Assembly: GCA_910579515.1 (NCBI GenBank)
Contig: CAJTUV010000001.1
Coordinates: 124,127-188,126, forward strand
Length of the DNA stretch: 64,000 bases
From: an uncultured Hungatella sp.
GTDB lineage: Bacteria > Bacillota > Clostridia > Lachnospirales > Lachnospiraceae
Direction: 5' to 3'
The position numbers and the translations under genes were made by a program. The notes under the pieces are model-generated. The model saw nothing but the letters and a program-made list of their open reading frames with translations. It was not told the DNA's origin and searched no databases. Shown here one piece after another: positions 1-8,815 of this stretch. Within the stretch, counting starts at the first letter, position 1; each line of letters starts with the position of its first letter.

Positions 1-219
1 TGGATCGGAATTATCAAAACTCTGTATCTGCGTAAAAAGGACAGGATGATCCATGGAAAGCGCCTGACAGAAGTTGACGAACGATATATGCGAAAAGCAA
101 AGGAGAATCTTCATGGCGAATTATCCATTACACTGGGAATTTCAGTTACGGAGGTGGAGCAGTTTATTCTGTCACAGCTTGAGGAGGAGGAAAAGCAGGA
201 GAATCTTGAAGTTCAATAG
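1..219 (+). CDS. C-terminal end of an unrecognised protein (partial)
   Basis: Only the last 72 codons are inside the window; the frame is open from base 1 to a TAG at 217-219. The visible part is charged, with a basic stretch (LYLRKKDRM) followed by an acidic Glu-rich tail (LEEEEKQENLE). I do not recognise the family and no catalytic motif is visible. It is followed directly by a hairpin that can serve as its terminator. Confidence 0.55.
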   Translation, partial: WIGIIKTLYLRKKDRMIHGKRLTEVDERYMRKAKENLHGELSITLGISVTEVEQFILSQLEEEEKQENLEVQ

Positions 220-231
220 ATTTTTATCAAA

Positions 232-263
232 AAGAGCGCCTTGGGTTTTTTCTTGGCGCTCTT
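232..263. terminator. Bidirectional hairpin terminator
   Basis: The 9-bp perfect inverted repeat AAGAGCGCC/GGCGCTCTT (232-240 and 255-263) lies between two convergent genes. On the minus strand it is followed by a T run, so it best serves the hemerythrin gene; on the plus strand the T tract is poor. Confidence 0.7.
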
Positions 264-288
264 CTTAAGATAACCTGATCTGCATTTT

Positions 289-1245
289 TTAAACGTCTTT
301 TTCTTCCGTGGGTGGCTGGGCCTGGGTTTCTTCTTCTTGCTTGGGAGGCGTTTCTGGTTTTTCCTGTGGGATTCTCCAAGAACGAAAGCAGAAAGCAAAA
401 TATCCCAGTCTTGTGGAAAACAAGAGACTGTAGGGATAGCCTTTCATAAAATCTGCGCGAAATTGATCTTTGTCAAGCATGTCGTTTTTGCTGATTTCAT
501 ATTCTGCTTCAGAGCGAAATAGTTTCCCCATATGCCTAAAGAGCTGTTGAAAGAGCTGTAATGAGGCTTCGTTTACCATCTGGTCTTTCTGTATCAGGCG
601 TTCGCCAATCATCTGCCCCACTCCTCGGTATATGAGCGGTTCTTCGATTCCCAATAAAAGCTGTACCTTTCCGGTATCGTCAATATCATAATGCAGGCGG
701 CAGTAAAGGGCTTTTCCGATATTCTGGCCTTTGTATTTATTATCTGCAAGATTTGCCTCTACATGGAATACATCCTGCATAGTGCGATTCACCGCTCTGG
801 CGATTACAGAGATATTGGAAGAAGAATGATACACCTGTTTAGTCGTAACTTTTCCCACAATGGCCTGGTCTTCTACCATTATATGCCCTGTAAGCCACCC
901 GATCATGATACCTATGAAGCGCTGGACCACAGAAGGTGAATAGTCGGACAGTCTTAAATCATTTTTAAGGTTAATCAGAATTTTCTCTCTGAAATTATTG
1001 TGAAGCTGCTTATGTCTGGCATATCCGCTGTAGCGGATGGAACGCATGTATCCTTCTTCCTCTGAAAAGTGCTTCATACAGTAATCTTCCAGATATTTGA
1101 TTCCTTCTACAAAGGTGTGACGATAGGTTTGGGAATTGTTGGAAAGTTCAATCAGTTTTCCAACGATCCGAAAAAGTTTGGCATGAGCCTTATCAATGAT
1201 ATCAACGCCTATGTTATATTGTTTATCCCATTCTACTTTCTCCAT
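289..1245 (-). CDS. Bacteriohemerythrin with C-terminal CheX-like domain
   Basis: 318 residues. Residues 1-130 form a hemerythrin domain with all seven expected di-iron ligands: H21, H59, E63, H78, H82, H121 and D126. Such domains bind O2 reversibly and act in oxygen sensing, storage or protection. Residues about 140-290 are a second domain whose pattern (an ARAVNRTMQDVF helix, strands, then an MVNEASLQLFQQLFRHMGKLF-like helix) resembles the CheX/CheC fold; that assignment is tentative. The last 30 residues are a Pro/Glu/Gln-rich tail. No membrane segment is seen, so it should be cytoplasmic. It stands alone, convergent to the partial gene at the window start. An oxygen-responsive signalling role is an inference. 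Confidence 0.85.
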   Translation of the reverse strand: MEKVEWDKQYNIGVDIIDKAHAKLFRIVGKLIELSNNSQTYRHTFVEGIKYLEDYCMKHFSEEEGYMRSIRYSGYARHKQLHNNFREKILINLKNDLRLSDYSPSVVQRFIGIMIGWLTGHIMVEDQAIVGKVTTKQVYHSSSNISVIARAVNRTMQDVFHVEANLADNKYKGQNIGKALYCRLHYDIDDTGKVQLLLGIEEPLIYRGVGQMIGERLIQKDQMVNEASLQLFQQLFRHMGKLFRSEAEYEISKNDMLDKDQFRADFMKGYPYSLLFSTRLGYFAFCFRSWRIPQEKPETPPKQEEETQAQPPTEEKDV

Positions 1246-1369
1246 GACCTTCCTCTCCTTAGATTTGTCATTTTCCCCCTATTATAGAAGGATTTTTCTG
1301 GTTTGCCAAGTGGTTAGTATCCTTTTATAGATAAATACCTATAGAAATTATAGATACAATAGTCTATCC

Positions 1370-2299
1370 TTAAATCATATCTAAAAAAGCGCTTACAATC
1401 TTTGGCATATACCGGCTGCGTTTAAAGTAAAAATTTACTTCCCTGGAAACATCTGGATGGTTCAGCTTGTAATAGATCAGGCTCTGGTCTTCAGGCACAT
1501 GACGGATCAGGGTGTCGGAGCAGAAGGAGATTCCCATGCCATAGCGGGACAGATTGTAGGCTGTAATCTGTTGCTCCAGCTCCAATTTGACGTGAGGAAG
1601 GAAATGGGCGCTGCGGCAGATTTTGTCAGCCCGTTCTCTGGTATCATTGCCGGTTTTTAAGAGCAGGAACGGTTCCTTTTGAAAAAGTTCCAGGGAAACT
1701 GGAGGGATGCGGGAGTTTAGATGTCTGTTTTCCCGTATATCTGCTGCGGTGAGGGCATAATTTTTCATTTTCTGGCTTATTAGAGAGCGGACTGGAACTG
1801 TCAAAAGAAGATGCTCTTCACAGAAAAATCGTTTGCCGTAGATAGACAGATCCATATTCTGGTTGTCGATCAAAAGATCAAGCGAACCAGAAAAAAGCCG
1901 TTCTGTCAGCGCCGAGGTAGTGGCTTCCACCAGATTTACATGGATGTGGGGATAGCGTTCTGTAAAACGAAAGAGGATAGGAGGCAGAACATAGGAGGCA
2001 AAAAGGTTGGTGCCCCCTATGGAAACGGAGCCGTTTTTTAACTCCCGCATGTCGTTGACGTAATTTTGAAATCCGTTTTCCACGTCCATGATGATCTCAA
2101 TAGAACGGATGTATTCTTTTCCCAGATCCGTGAGCTTAATGGGGCTGGAGCTGCGGTCAAAGATAGGAAATCCGATCTGGGTCTCCACCTTTTTTACTGC
2201 AGCGCTTAGGGACGGCTGGCTGATAAACAGATTACGGGCTGCTCTGGAAAAGTTCATTTCTTTGTAGACTTCATAGACATAGTACATTCCCTGAAACAT
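1370..2299 (-). CDS. LysR family transcriptional regulator
   Basis: 309 residues, the usual LysR length. The N-terminal winged helix-turn-helix (residues about 1-60) shows the family pattern: NFSRAARNLFISQPSLS followed by the wing IFDRSSSPIKLTDLG. The rest is a periplasmic-binding-protein-like effector domain. It is divergent from the aspartate ammonia-lyase gene with a 115-bp gap, the classic layout for a LysR protein that controls its neighbour and itself. The effector is not known; aspartate or fumarate would be the natural guess from context. Confidence 0.9.
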   Translation of the reverse strand: MFQGMYYVYEVYKEMNFSRAARNLFISQPSLSAAVKKVETQIGFPIFDRSSSPIKLTDLGKEYIRSIEIIMDVENGFQNYVNDMRELKNGSVSIGGTNLFASYVLPPILFRFTERYPHIHVNLVEATTSALTERLFSGSLDLLIDNQNMDLSIYGKRFFCEEHLLLTVPVRSLISQKMKNYALTAADIRENRHLNSRIPPVSLELFQKEPFLLLKTGNDTRERADKICRSAHFLPHVKLELEQQITAYNLSRYGMGISFCSDTLIRHVPEDQSLIYYKLNHPDVSREVNFYFKRSRYMPKIVSAFLDMI

Positions 2300-2353
2300 A
2301 AAGATTTCCTTTCTATAGCCATTTATCTATATAAAGTATGACGTTATAAGTAT

Positions 2354-2382
2354 TTGAAAATATTGTAGTATGGTTTTATACT
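2354..2382 (+). promoter_or_regulatory. Promoter of aspA
   Basis: TTGAAA at 2354-2359 and TATACT at 2377-2382 are separated by exactly 17 bp, a near-consensus vegetative promoter 32 bases upstream of the aspartase start. It sits in the gap shared with the divergent LysR gene, so the LysR operator is expected to overlap it. A strong AGGGGGG-type ribosome site precedes the start codon. Confidence 0.75.
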
Positions 2383-2414
2383 GAAGTCAAGAACATAAGC
2401 AGGGGGGATAAAAG

Positions 2415-3851
2415 ATGGAGGAAGAAGGAAAGAAATATCGGTTAGAACATGATTCAATCGGAGAAAAAGAAGTACCGGCAGAGGCCTATTATGGAGTACA
2501 GACCCTGCGTGCCTATGAGAATTTCTATATCACCGGATTAAAGATGCATCCGGAACTGATCAACAGTGTGGCCCAGATCAAGAAGGCTGCTGCTATCACC
2601 AATTTTGAGGTGGGGGAACTGGACAAGAGGCGTGCCTCGGCCATCACAAAGGCTTGTGATGAGATCATTGAGGGAAAGTTCCATGACCAGTTTATTGTCG
2701 ATCCCATTCAGGGAGGGGCAGGCACCTCCTTAAATATGAATGCCAATGAGGTGATTGCCAACAGGGCAATCGAGATTATGGGAGGGGAAAAGGGAGATTA
2801 CAGTCTGGTCAATCCAAACGACCATGTGAATTTCGGCCAGTCTACCAACGACGTGTTTCCTTCCTGTGGTAAAATGGCCGCGCTGAAGCTCCTTTCCAAG
2901 GCCCAGGAGCAGCTGAAACGGCTGGAGAGCGCGCTTCTTGATAAATCAAAGGAGTTTGATTCTGTTATTAAGATGGGCAGGACGCAGCTTCAGGATGCAG
3001 TGCCTATCCGTCTGGGGCAGGAGTTTCATGCTTATGCATCGGCAATCCGGCGCGACATCAAGCGTTTTGACAATGCCAAAGAGGAGATTCGCTGCCTGAA
3101 TCTGGGCGGGACAGCGATCGGGACAGGGCTGAATGCAGATGTGCAGTATTTTCACAGGGTGGTAAAAAATATGTCAACTCTGACAGGGGAGGAACTGGTA
3201 CAATCCTACGATATGATCGATGCTACCCAAAACCTTGACAGTTATGCGTCTATATCCGGCATTGTGAAAAACTGCGGGGTGAACCTCTCCAAGATGTCAA
3301 ATGATTTGCGTCTCATGTCGTCCGGTCCCAGGACAGGATTTGGCGAGATCAATCTTCCGGCAAGGCAGAATGGTTCCTCTATTATGCCGGGAAAGGTCAA
3401 TCCGGTAATTCCAGAGGTGGTAAATCAAGTGGCTTTTAATATTATTGGAAATGATGTTACCATCACCATGGCGGCGGAAGCGGGCCAGTTGGAGCTGAAT
3501 GCTTTCGAGCCCATTATTTTCTATAAATTGTTTGAATCTATAGAAACGTTGACCTTTGCTGTGAAAACTTTGGTGGACAACTGTGTGGTTGGTATTACGG
3601 CAAACAAGGAACACTGCCGCCGTCAGGTGGAAAACAGCATTGGAGTCATCACCGCCATCTGTCCATATGTAGGCTATGAGGCGGCGTCTAATATTGCCAA
3701 GGAGGCGCTGCGCACTGGACGCCAGGTAAGGGATCTGATCTTGGAAAAGGGGCTGATGGAGAAAAAGAAGTTGGATACGATTTTGGACCCTTACACCATG
3801 ACAGAACCCGGAATTCTGGGCAGAGACCCCATGGAGCAGCTTCGGGAATAA
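2415..3851 (+). CDS. aspA: Aspartate ammonia-lyase
   Basis: 478 residues, the normal length of the class II fumarase/aspartase family. It carries the family signature SSIMPGKVNP (about residues 320-328), which forms the flexible catalytic loop. The N-terminus (RLEHDSIGEKEVPAEAYYG) is the form typical of aspartases, not FumC. The enzyme reversibly deaminates L-aspartate to fumarate and ammonia in the cytoplasm, feeding fumarate reduction in anaerobes. A fumarase role cannot be fully excluded, because the two share the fold. It is monocistronic, with its own promoter and a strong hairpin terminator. Confidence 0.92.
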   Translation: MEEEGKKYRLEHDSIGEKEVPAEAYYGVQTLRAYENFYITGLKMHPELINSVAQIKKAAAITNFEVGELDKRRASAITKACDEIIEGKFHDQFIVDPIQGGAGTSLNMNANEVIANRAIEIMGGEKGDYSLVNPNDHVNFGQSTNDVFPSCGKMAALKLLSKAQEQLKRLESALLDKSKEFDSVIKMGRTQLQDAVPIRLGQEFHAYASAIRRDIKRFDNAKEEIRCLNLGGTAIGTGLNADVQYFHRVVKNMSTLTGEELVQSYDMIDATQNLDSYASISGIVKNCGVNLSKMSNDLRLMSSGPRTGFGEINLPARQNGSSIMPGKVNPVIPEVVNQVAFNIIGNDVTITMAAEAGQLELNAFEPIIFYKLFESIETLTFAVKTLVDNCVVGITANKEHCRRQVENSIGVITAICPYVGYEAASNIAKEALRTGRQVRDLILEKGLMEKKKLDTILDPYTMTEPGILGRDPMEQLRE

Positions 3852-3856
3852 AACGT

Positions 3857-5092
3857 TTAATGCAGTTTTTCTGGAAACCGCCGGGACTCGTTTTGCCCGG
3901 CGGTTTGTTTCTGGTACTCACCAGGCGATACTCCCATATATTTTTTAAACATCCGAGAAAAATAATTGGAGTCCTCGATTCCCACACAGAGGCAGATGTC
4001 CTGTATCTTCATATCCGAATCCTGCATCATGGGGAGCGCGTGATGGATCCGCTCCCTGTTGATATAGCTGATGATGCTTTCTCCCATCTCCTCCTTGAAT
4101 ACTTTGGATAAATACCCTTTGGACACATGAAGGTGAGAGGCCAGACTCCCTAATGTGATGGATGTACTTATATGAGAACTGATATAGGCCAGAGCCTTTT
4201 TGACGTGGACAGAGTGCTGGCGGAAGCTTTTTTTCTGAACAAGAGCGCAGTAGGAGGCAATCATCTCTGAGCCGAAAAAACTGTGGTCAAAAGAGACCGG
4301 GCGATTGTTGATCTGGTGATTCCATTTGTCCTGAAGTTCCTGAATATAGATAGCAGGGACTCCAGCCGCATAAGAGATGATTCGGTACAGGATATTGAAG
4401 CTGTAATCATAGATCTGATGGCTGAAAGCATCCTTTTTTCTGGGGTCAAAGGGAATGAATCCCAAATTTTTAACCTGATGAATCCGCAGACAGTTTTCCA
4501 TGTCTCCTGCTAACAGCGCCTGACATAAATTTAAATCGTTTTGATATTTTTCTTCTAGCATGTCTTGATAACCGGCCAGACGATCCTCTTGGATCTGAAG
4601 CCAGGTATCTCCAATGTCGCTTAATTTTTCCATTGTATGAATATAAAAAGGGCCGGATCCGGGATAATGGGCATATTCTTTTAAAACATCTGTCACTGTC
4701 TGCATCCGGATATGAGTCAGAACGGGAAGCTGACTATAAAAATGTTTCAGGGAAGGGATGATAGACAGGGGGAGTCGATTCTCTATGCTGACGGAGTTTA
4801 CAAACTCTTCTTCCGGCTTGCCTGCCAGGTAGGGGCCAAGAACCAGGTAGGAATCGTCTTTAAGCGCCATAAGACAGGTATACGTATGGAAACACTCTGT
4901 GATGCAGCAGGTGGTTCCGGGCACCTGTCGGTATATCACCTGTTCTAAAAGAGGCCGGCAGTCGGCCATGATTTCGTTGGCGAAGAAGACTTGTTTTTTG
5001 AAATAATCGGTCAGCTGGTCTATCCCTTTTGCGATGGTGGCAGGGCAATCCAGACAACAGGTAACTATTTTAAGCAAGGGTTCCCATTCCAT
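3857..5092 (-). CDS. AraC family transcriptional regulator
   Basis: 411 residues from the ATG at 5092, chosen because GGAGG lies 8 bases upstream; an in-frame TTG five codons earlier is part of that ribosome site. The C-terminal 100 residues carry two helix-turn-helix units (ITLGSLASHLHVSKGYLSKVF, and MKIQDICLCVGIEDSNYFSR ending in the typical GVSPGEYQ). The N-terminal 280 residues are a Cys-rich sensory region resembling ligand-binding domains of large AraC proteins. It is divergent from the Gfo/Idh-sugar ABC operon and so very likely its activator. The tail after GEYQ is encoded across a terminator hairpin. Confidence 0.9.
   Translation of the reverse strand: MEWEPLLKIVTCCLDCPATIAKGIDQLTDYFKKQVFFANEIMADCRPLLEQVIYRQVPGTTCCITECFHTYTCLMALKDDSYLVLGPYLAGKPEEEFVNSVSIENRLPLSIIPSLKHFYSQLPVLTHIRMQTVTDVLKEYAHYPGSGPFYIHTMEKLSDIGDTWLQIQEDRLAGYQDMLEEKYQNDLNLCQALLAGDMENCLRIHQVKNLGFIPFDPRKKDAFSHQIYDYSFNILYRIISYAAGVPAIYIQELQDKWNHQINNRPVSFDHSFFGSEMIASYCALVQKKSFRQHSVHVKKALAYISSHISTSITLGSLASHLHVSKGYLSKVFKEEMGESIISYINRERIHHALPMMQDSDMKIQDICLCVGIEDSNYFSRMFKKYMGVSPGEYQKQTAGQNESRRFPEKLH
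3875..3911. terminator. Bidirectional terminator between aspA and the AraC gene
   Basis: The 11-bp stem AAACCGCCGGG/CCCGGCGGTTT (3875-3885 and 3896-3906) is followed by GTTTCT on the plus strand. The whole hairpin lies inside the last codons of the convergent AraC gene, so the same bases encode its C-terminal tail and terminate aspA. Confidence 0.8.
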
Positions 5093-5234
5093 AAAAAATA
5101 CCTCCAATTTTTGGATATAACATTCGTATTATGCTATAAATATGAGTATTATTCTAATATATTTTTGTTATTTATGCTACTATAAAAATGTAATTGATAA
5201 GAAAATTATGCACTATGTATAGGAGAATGAAAAG

Positions 5235-6542
5235 GTGGAAAGAAAAAAATTAAAGGTTGCTATTGCAGGACTGGGGCACAGGGGAAAAGACATCTATGCC
5301 TACGGGTCTAAAAGATTTCCAGACTTAATTGAGATCGTTGCTGTGGCTGACACGAACCCAGACAGAGTAAAGCTGGTGGCAGGTGAGTTTGGTATACCAG
5401 AAGAGTTTTGTTTTTCATCTGCAGAGGAGATGATCGCACATGATAAGCTGGCGGATGCTATGTTTATCTGCACCCAGGACAGGCAGCATGTGGGCCAGGC
5501 CATTCCTGCGCTGGAAAAGGGATATGATCTTTTGTTAGAAAAGCCAATCTCTCCGGATCTTGAGGAATGCCGAAGGATCATCCAGGTAGCACAGCAGTGT
5601 GGACGGAAAGTTCTGGTGAGCCATGTGCTTCGCTATACTGTATTTTATCAGGAACTGAAAAAAATATTAGATGAGAAGCGGATTGGTGAAATCATATCTG
5701 TCCAGGCAAGTGAGAATGTAGGATATTGGCATCAGGCTCACAGCTTTGTCAGAGGAAACTGGAAGGATTCAGAGATTACCAGCCCCATGATTTTGCAGAA
5801 ATGCTGTCATGATATGGATATTTTAACCTGGCTTACCGGAAAAAAATGCCGCAGAGTCACTTCTTTTGGAAGTACTTCCTATTTTAAAGAAGAAAAGGCT
5901 AAGGAGGGAACGCCCAAACGGTGTACAGACGGATGTCCATACCAGGCGGAGTGTCCCTATGATGCCGAGAAAATTTATCTGCCAGGCAGAGAGCATGGGG
6001 TGCCAGTGGCCATTACAGAATGGTTTGACAAGGTCCTTACCCTGGAGCCGACAGAGGAGAATATCCGTAAGCAGTTAGAGACAGGACCTTATGGATGTTG
6101 TGTGTTCCACAGTGGAAATAATGTGGTGGATCATCAGGTAGTCAATCTGGTGATGACTGATGGGACAACCATTGATTTTACCATGTGCGGCTTTACCCAT
6201 GAGAACGCCAGATATACCAGGATTATGGGCACCATGGGGGAGATTGAGGCCAATATGGAATCCAATCTGATCAAGATCTATCGTTTTGGCTATGAGCCAG
6301 AGGTGGTGGATGTGACAAAACTGACTTCGGACTTTTCTGGACACGGCGGCGGGGACGTCCTGATGCTAAAGGAATTTATTCATTATGCCCTTGGCGACCA
6401 GGTGCGTACCAACACCATTACCACTTTGGAGCAGTCCATGGAGAGCCACTTTATCGCATGGGCAGCAGAGATTTCCCGTTTAAAGGATGGAGAACCAGTA
6501 AATTTGGACGATATCCGAAAAGGCGCGGCTGATACTATTTAG
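5235..6542 (+). CDS. Gfo/Idh/MocA family oxidoreductase
   Basis: 435 residues. A Rossmann motif (VAIAGLGHRGKDIY, near the N-terminus) binds NAD(P), and the family EKP motif sits at about residues 102-104. Such enzymes oxidise or reduce sugars, inositols and sugar derivatives. A cysteine cluster (CTDGCPYQAECPY) at about residues 229-241, inserted in the C-terminal half, is seen in one branch of the family and could bind a metal; that is an inference. It is the first gene of an operon with a sugar ABC importer (14 bp to the binding protein), which suggests it processes the imported sugar. The exact substrate cannot be read. Confidence 0.88.
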   Translation: MERKKLKVAIAGLGHRGKDIYAYGSKRFPDLIEIVAVADTNPDRVKLVAGEFGIPEEFCFSSAEEMIAHDKLADAMFICTQDRQHVGQAIPALEKGYDLLLEKPISPDLEECRRIIQVAQQCGRKVLVSHVLRYTVFYQELKKILDEKRIGEIISVQASENVGYWHQAHSFVRGNWKDSEITSPMILQKCCHDMDILTWLTGKKCRRVTSFGSTSYFKEEKAKEGTPKRCTDGCPYQAECPYDAEKIYLPGREHGVPVAITEWFDKVLTLEPTEENIRKQLETGPYGCCVFHSGNNVVDHQVVNLVMTDGTTIDFTMCGFTHENARYTRIMGTMGEIEANMESNLIKIYRFGYEPEVVDVTKLTSDFSGHGGGDVLMLKEFIHYALGDQVRTNTITTLEQSMESHFIAWAAEISRLKDGEPVNLDDIRKGAADTI

Positions 6543-6555
6543 GAGGAAAAAATCT

Positions 6556-7884
6556 ATGAGAAAGAATATGATGAGGCTGGCAGCAGCAGGATGCTGTATC
6601 GCGATGACGGCAGGGCTTATGGCTTGTTCAGGGCAGGGCAGCTCCCAGAAAACAGGAGTGGAAGGGACTACCGCAGCAGGCAGTGGGGAAAGCAGTGAAA
6701 ATGTAACTCTTCGATATGCCATCTGGGGCGCTTCCCAGCAGGAGATTTCCCAGCAGCTTGCAGATGCATTTCATGAAAAGTATCCGAACATTACAGTAGA
6801 GGTTGAGTATACACCTCAGAACACTGGGGAATACTGGACCAAACTGGAAAGTTCCTGTACCGGCGGTTCTGCGCCGGACGTATTCTGGATGAACGGAGTT
6901 CATGCAGATACGTATATGGAAGGGGGAATGATGCTTCCTCTGACAGAAATGGTGGCTAACAGCCAGGAGATTGATATTGAAAAGGATTATCCGTCAATGC
7001 TGTCCAATCTGTATATTCGTAATGGTGAAGTTTATGCCATTCCCAAGGACTTTGACACCATTGCAGTCTGGTATAATAAGAAAATCTTTGACGACGCCGG
7101 GGTGGAGTATCCAAAGGACGGATGGACCTGGGACGAAATGATAGAGACAGCCAGAAAGCTGACAGATAGTGATAAAGGAATCTACGGAATTACGGCGGAA
7201 TTTGGAGGCCAGCAGTATTATTATCCTACTATCTCTGCCAACGGAGGATTTATTCTCGCCAATGATTTTAAATCCAGTGGTTATGACAGCGAAGGAACCA
7301 TAAAAGGTCTTCAGTGCTGGGTGGATTTGATTGACGAAGGACTTTCTCCAACCCTGGAGCAGCTGACAGATACAGGTTCCAACACATTGTTTGAGTCTGG
7401 ACGTCTGGCAATGCTGTGGGCAGGTTCCTGGAATGTGGCAACTTTCATGAAAAATGAGCAGTTAAACACTGTGGTAGATGTAGTGGGAACTCCTTCCTTC
7501 AATGGACAGAACGGCAACTGCATCAATGGACTGGGAATCGGAATCTATGCTAATACAGCCCATCCAGAGGAGGCCAAACTGTTTGTAGAATGGCTGGGAA
7601 GCAAAGAGGGACAGGAGATTCAGGGAAAATCCGGTACTGTTATTTCTGCAAGATATGACTGTCAGCCTCTTTTTGCAGAGATGTATCCAGAGTTAAATCT
7701 TCAGTCCTACTTAGACCAGGTGGATGTTGCTATGTTGTATCCCTGCTGTAAGGTGACCAATGAGATGCTGACTGTGGAGAGCGACTATCTGAAGCAGGCC
7801 TATATGGGGCAGATGAGCGTGGAAGAGGCATGTAAGGCGATTGCGGCTGAGGTAAACCCTATGCTGGAAGAAGCATACCGCTAA
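6556..7884 (+). CDS. Sugar ABC transporter substrate-binding lipoprotein
   Basis: 442 residues. A lipoprotein signal peptide is clear, with lipobox LMAC and C24 as the lipidation site, followed by a Gly/Ser linker. The mature part follows the extracellular solute-binding protein family 1 pattern (LADAFHEKYPNITVEVEYTP, then PDVFWMNGV; aromatic-rich C-terminus), typical of oligosaccharide or polyol binders. It would be anchored to the outer face of the membrane and deliver substrate to the two permeases encoded just downstream (18-bp gap). Confidence 0.93.
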   Translation: MRKNMMRLAAAGCCIAMTAGLMACSGQGSSQKTGVEGTTAAGSGESSENVTLRYAIWGASQQEISQQLADAFHEKYPNITVEVEYTPQNTGEYWTKLESSCTGGSAPDVFWMNGVHADTYMEGGMMLPLTEMVANSQEIDIEKDYPSMLSNLYIRNGEVYAIPKDFDTIAVWYNKKIFDDAGVEYPKDGWTWDEMIETARKLTDSDKGIYGITAEFGGQQYYYPTISANGGFILANDFKSSGYDSEGTIKGLQCWVDLIDEGLSPTLEQLTDTGSNTLFESGRLAMLWAGSWNVATFMKNEQLNTVVDVVGTPSFNGQNGNCINGLGIGIYANTAHPEEAKLFVEWLGSKEGQEIQGKSGTVISARYDCQPLFAEMYPELNLQSYLDQVDVAMLYPCCKVTNEMLTVESDYLKQAYMGQMSVEEACKAIAAEVNPMLEEAYR

Positions 7885-7902
7885 GAGGAAGGGGAGATAG
7901 GA

Positions 7903-8802
7903 ATGGGCAGAAAGAAGCCGTCCAGACGAGAAGTGAAGGACTGGCTCTGGGGATATGGTATGGTGGCTCCGCTGGTGGCCGGACTTGCTGTCTTCTATTT
8001 TTATCCGTTTGTCCAGAGCATTTATATGAGCTTTACAAAAACCGGCGCATTTAACCGTTCTACCTGGAATGGAATCTCCAACTATGTGGAGCTTTTTGGG
8101 GATGAAACTTTCTGGCAGTCTTTAAAGAACACTCTGGTGTATGTGGTTATGACCGTGCCGGTGGGAATCCTTTTGTCGATTGTCATGGCAGGGCTGTTAA
8201 ACTCGAAAATCAAGGGAACCTCATTCTATCGGACTGTCTATTTCCTGCCGTCAGTTACCATGGCGGCAGCCATCTCCCTGGTATGGAGGTGGATATACAA
8301 TGGGGATTACGGCCTGTTGAATGTAATACTGAATTTTTTCGGAATCAAAGGGATAAGCTGGCTGACAAACCCCAATACGGTTATGATTGCCATAGGAATT
8401 GTAGGAATCTGGTGTTCCTGTGGATACAACACCATCATTCTTCTGGCAGGACTTCAGGGGATCAGCAGTAATTATTATGAGGCAGCATCCATTGACGGGG
8501 CGGGGCCATGGTATGTATTTTGGAAGATTACCTTCCCTCTTCTCAGCCCCACCATATTTTTTGTTATGGTGACCAGTTTGATCAATGGTCTGAAAACTTT
8601 TGATATGGTGTACATGATGGTGCCCACGGCCAGTCCTGTCTATAAAGAGGCACAGACAGTGGTGATGTACTTCTACAGAAATGCGTTTGAGTATGGGAAC
8701 AAGGGATATGCTTCTTCCATTGCGGTGATGATGTTCGCTCTGATTATGCTCATCACGATATTCCAGATGAGATTCCAGAAAAAATGGGTTATCTATGATT
8801 GA
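7903..8802 (+). CDS. Sugar ABC transporter permease (MalF/UgpA type)
   Basis: 299 residues with six predicted membrane segments. The EAA loop that contacts the ATPase is visible (YEAASIDGAGPWYVFWKITF), about two thirds along. It forms the translocation pore with the second permease. The three import genes are tightly packed. No ATPase gene is in the cluster, so a shared MsmX/MsmK-type ATPase encoded elsewhere probably powers it, as is common in Firmicutes. Confidence 0.93.
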   Translation: MGRKKPSRREVKDWLWGYGMVAPLVAGLAVFYFYPFVQSIYMSFTKTGAFNRSTWNGISNYVELFGDETFWQSLKNTLVYVVMTVPVGILLSIVMAGLLNSKIKGTSFYRTVYFLPSVTMAAAISLVWRWIYNGDYGLLNVILNFFGIKGISWLTNPNTVMIAIGIVGIWCSCGYNTIILLAGLQGISSNYYEAASIDGAGPWYVFWKITFPLLSPTIFFVMVTSLINGLKTFDMVYMMVPTASPVYKEAQTVVMYFYRNAFEYGNKGYASSIAVMMFALIMLITIFQMRFQKKWVIYD

Positions 8803-8815
8803 GGAGGGAAAAAGG

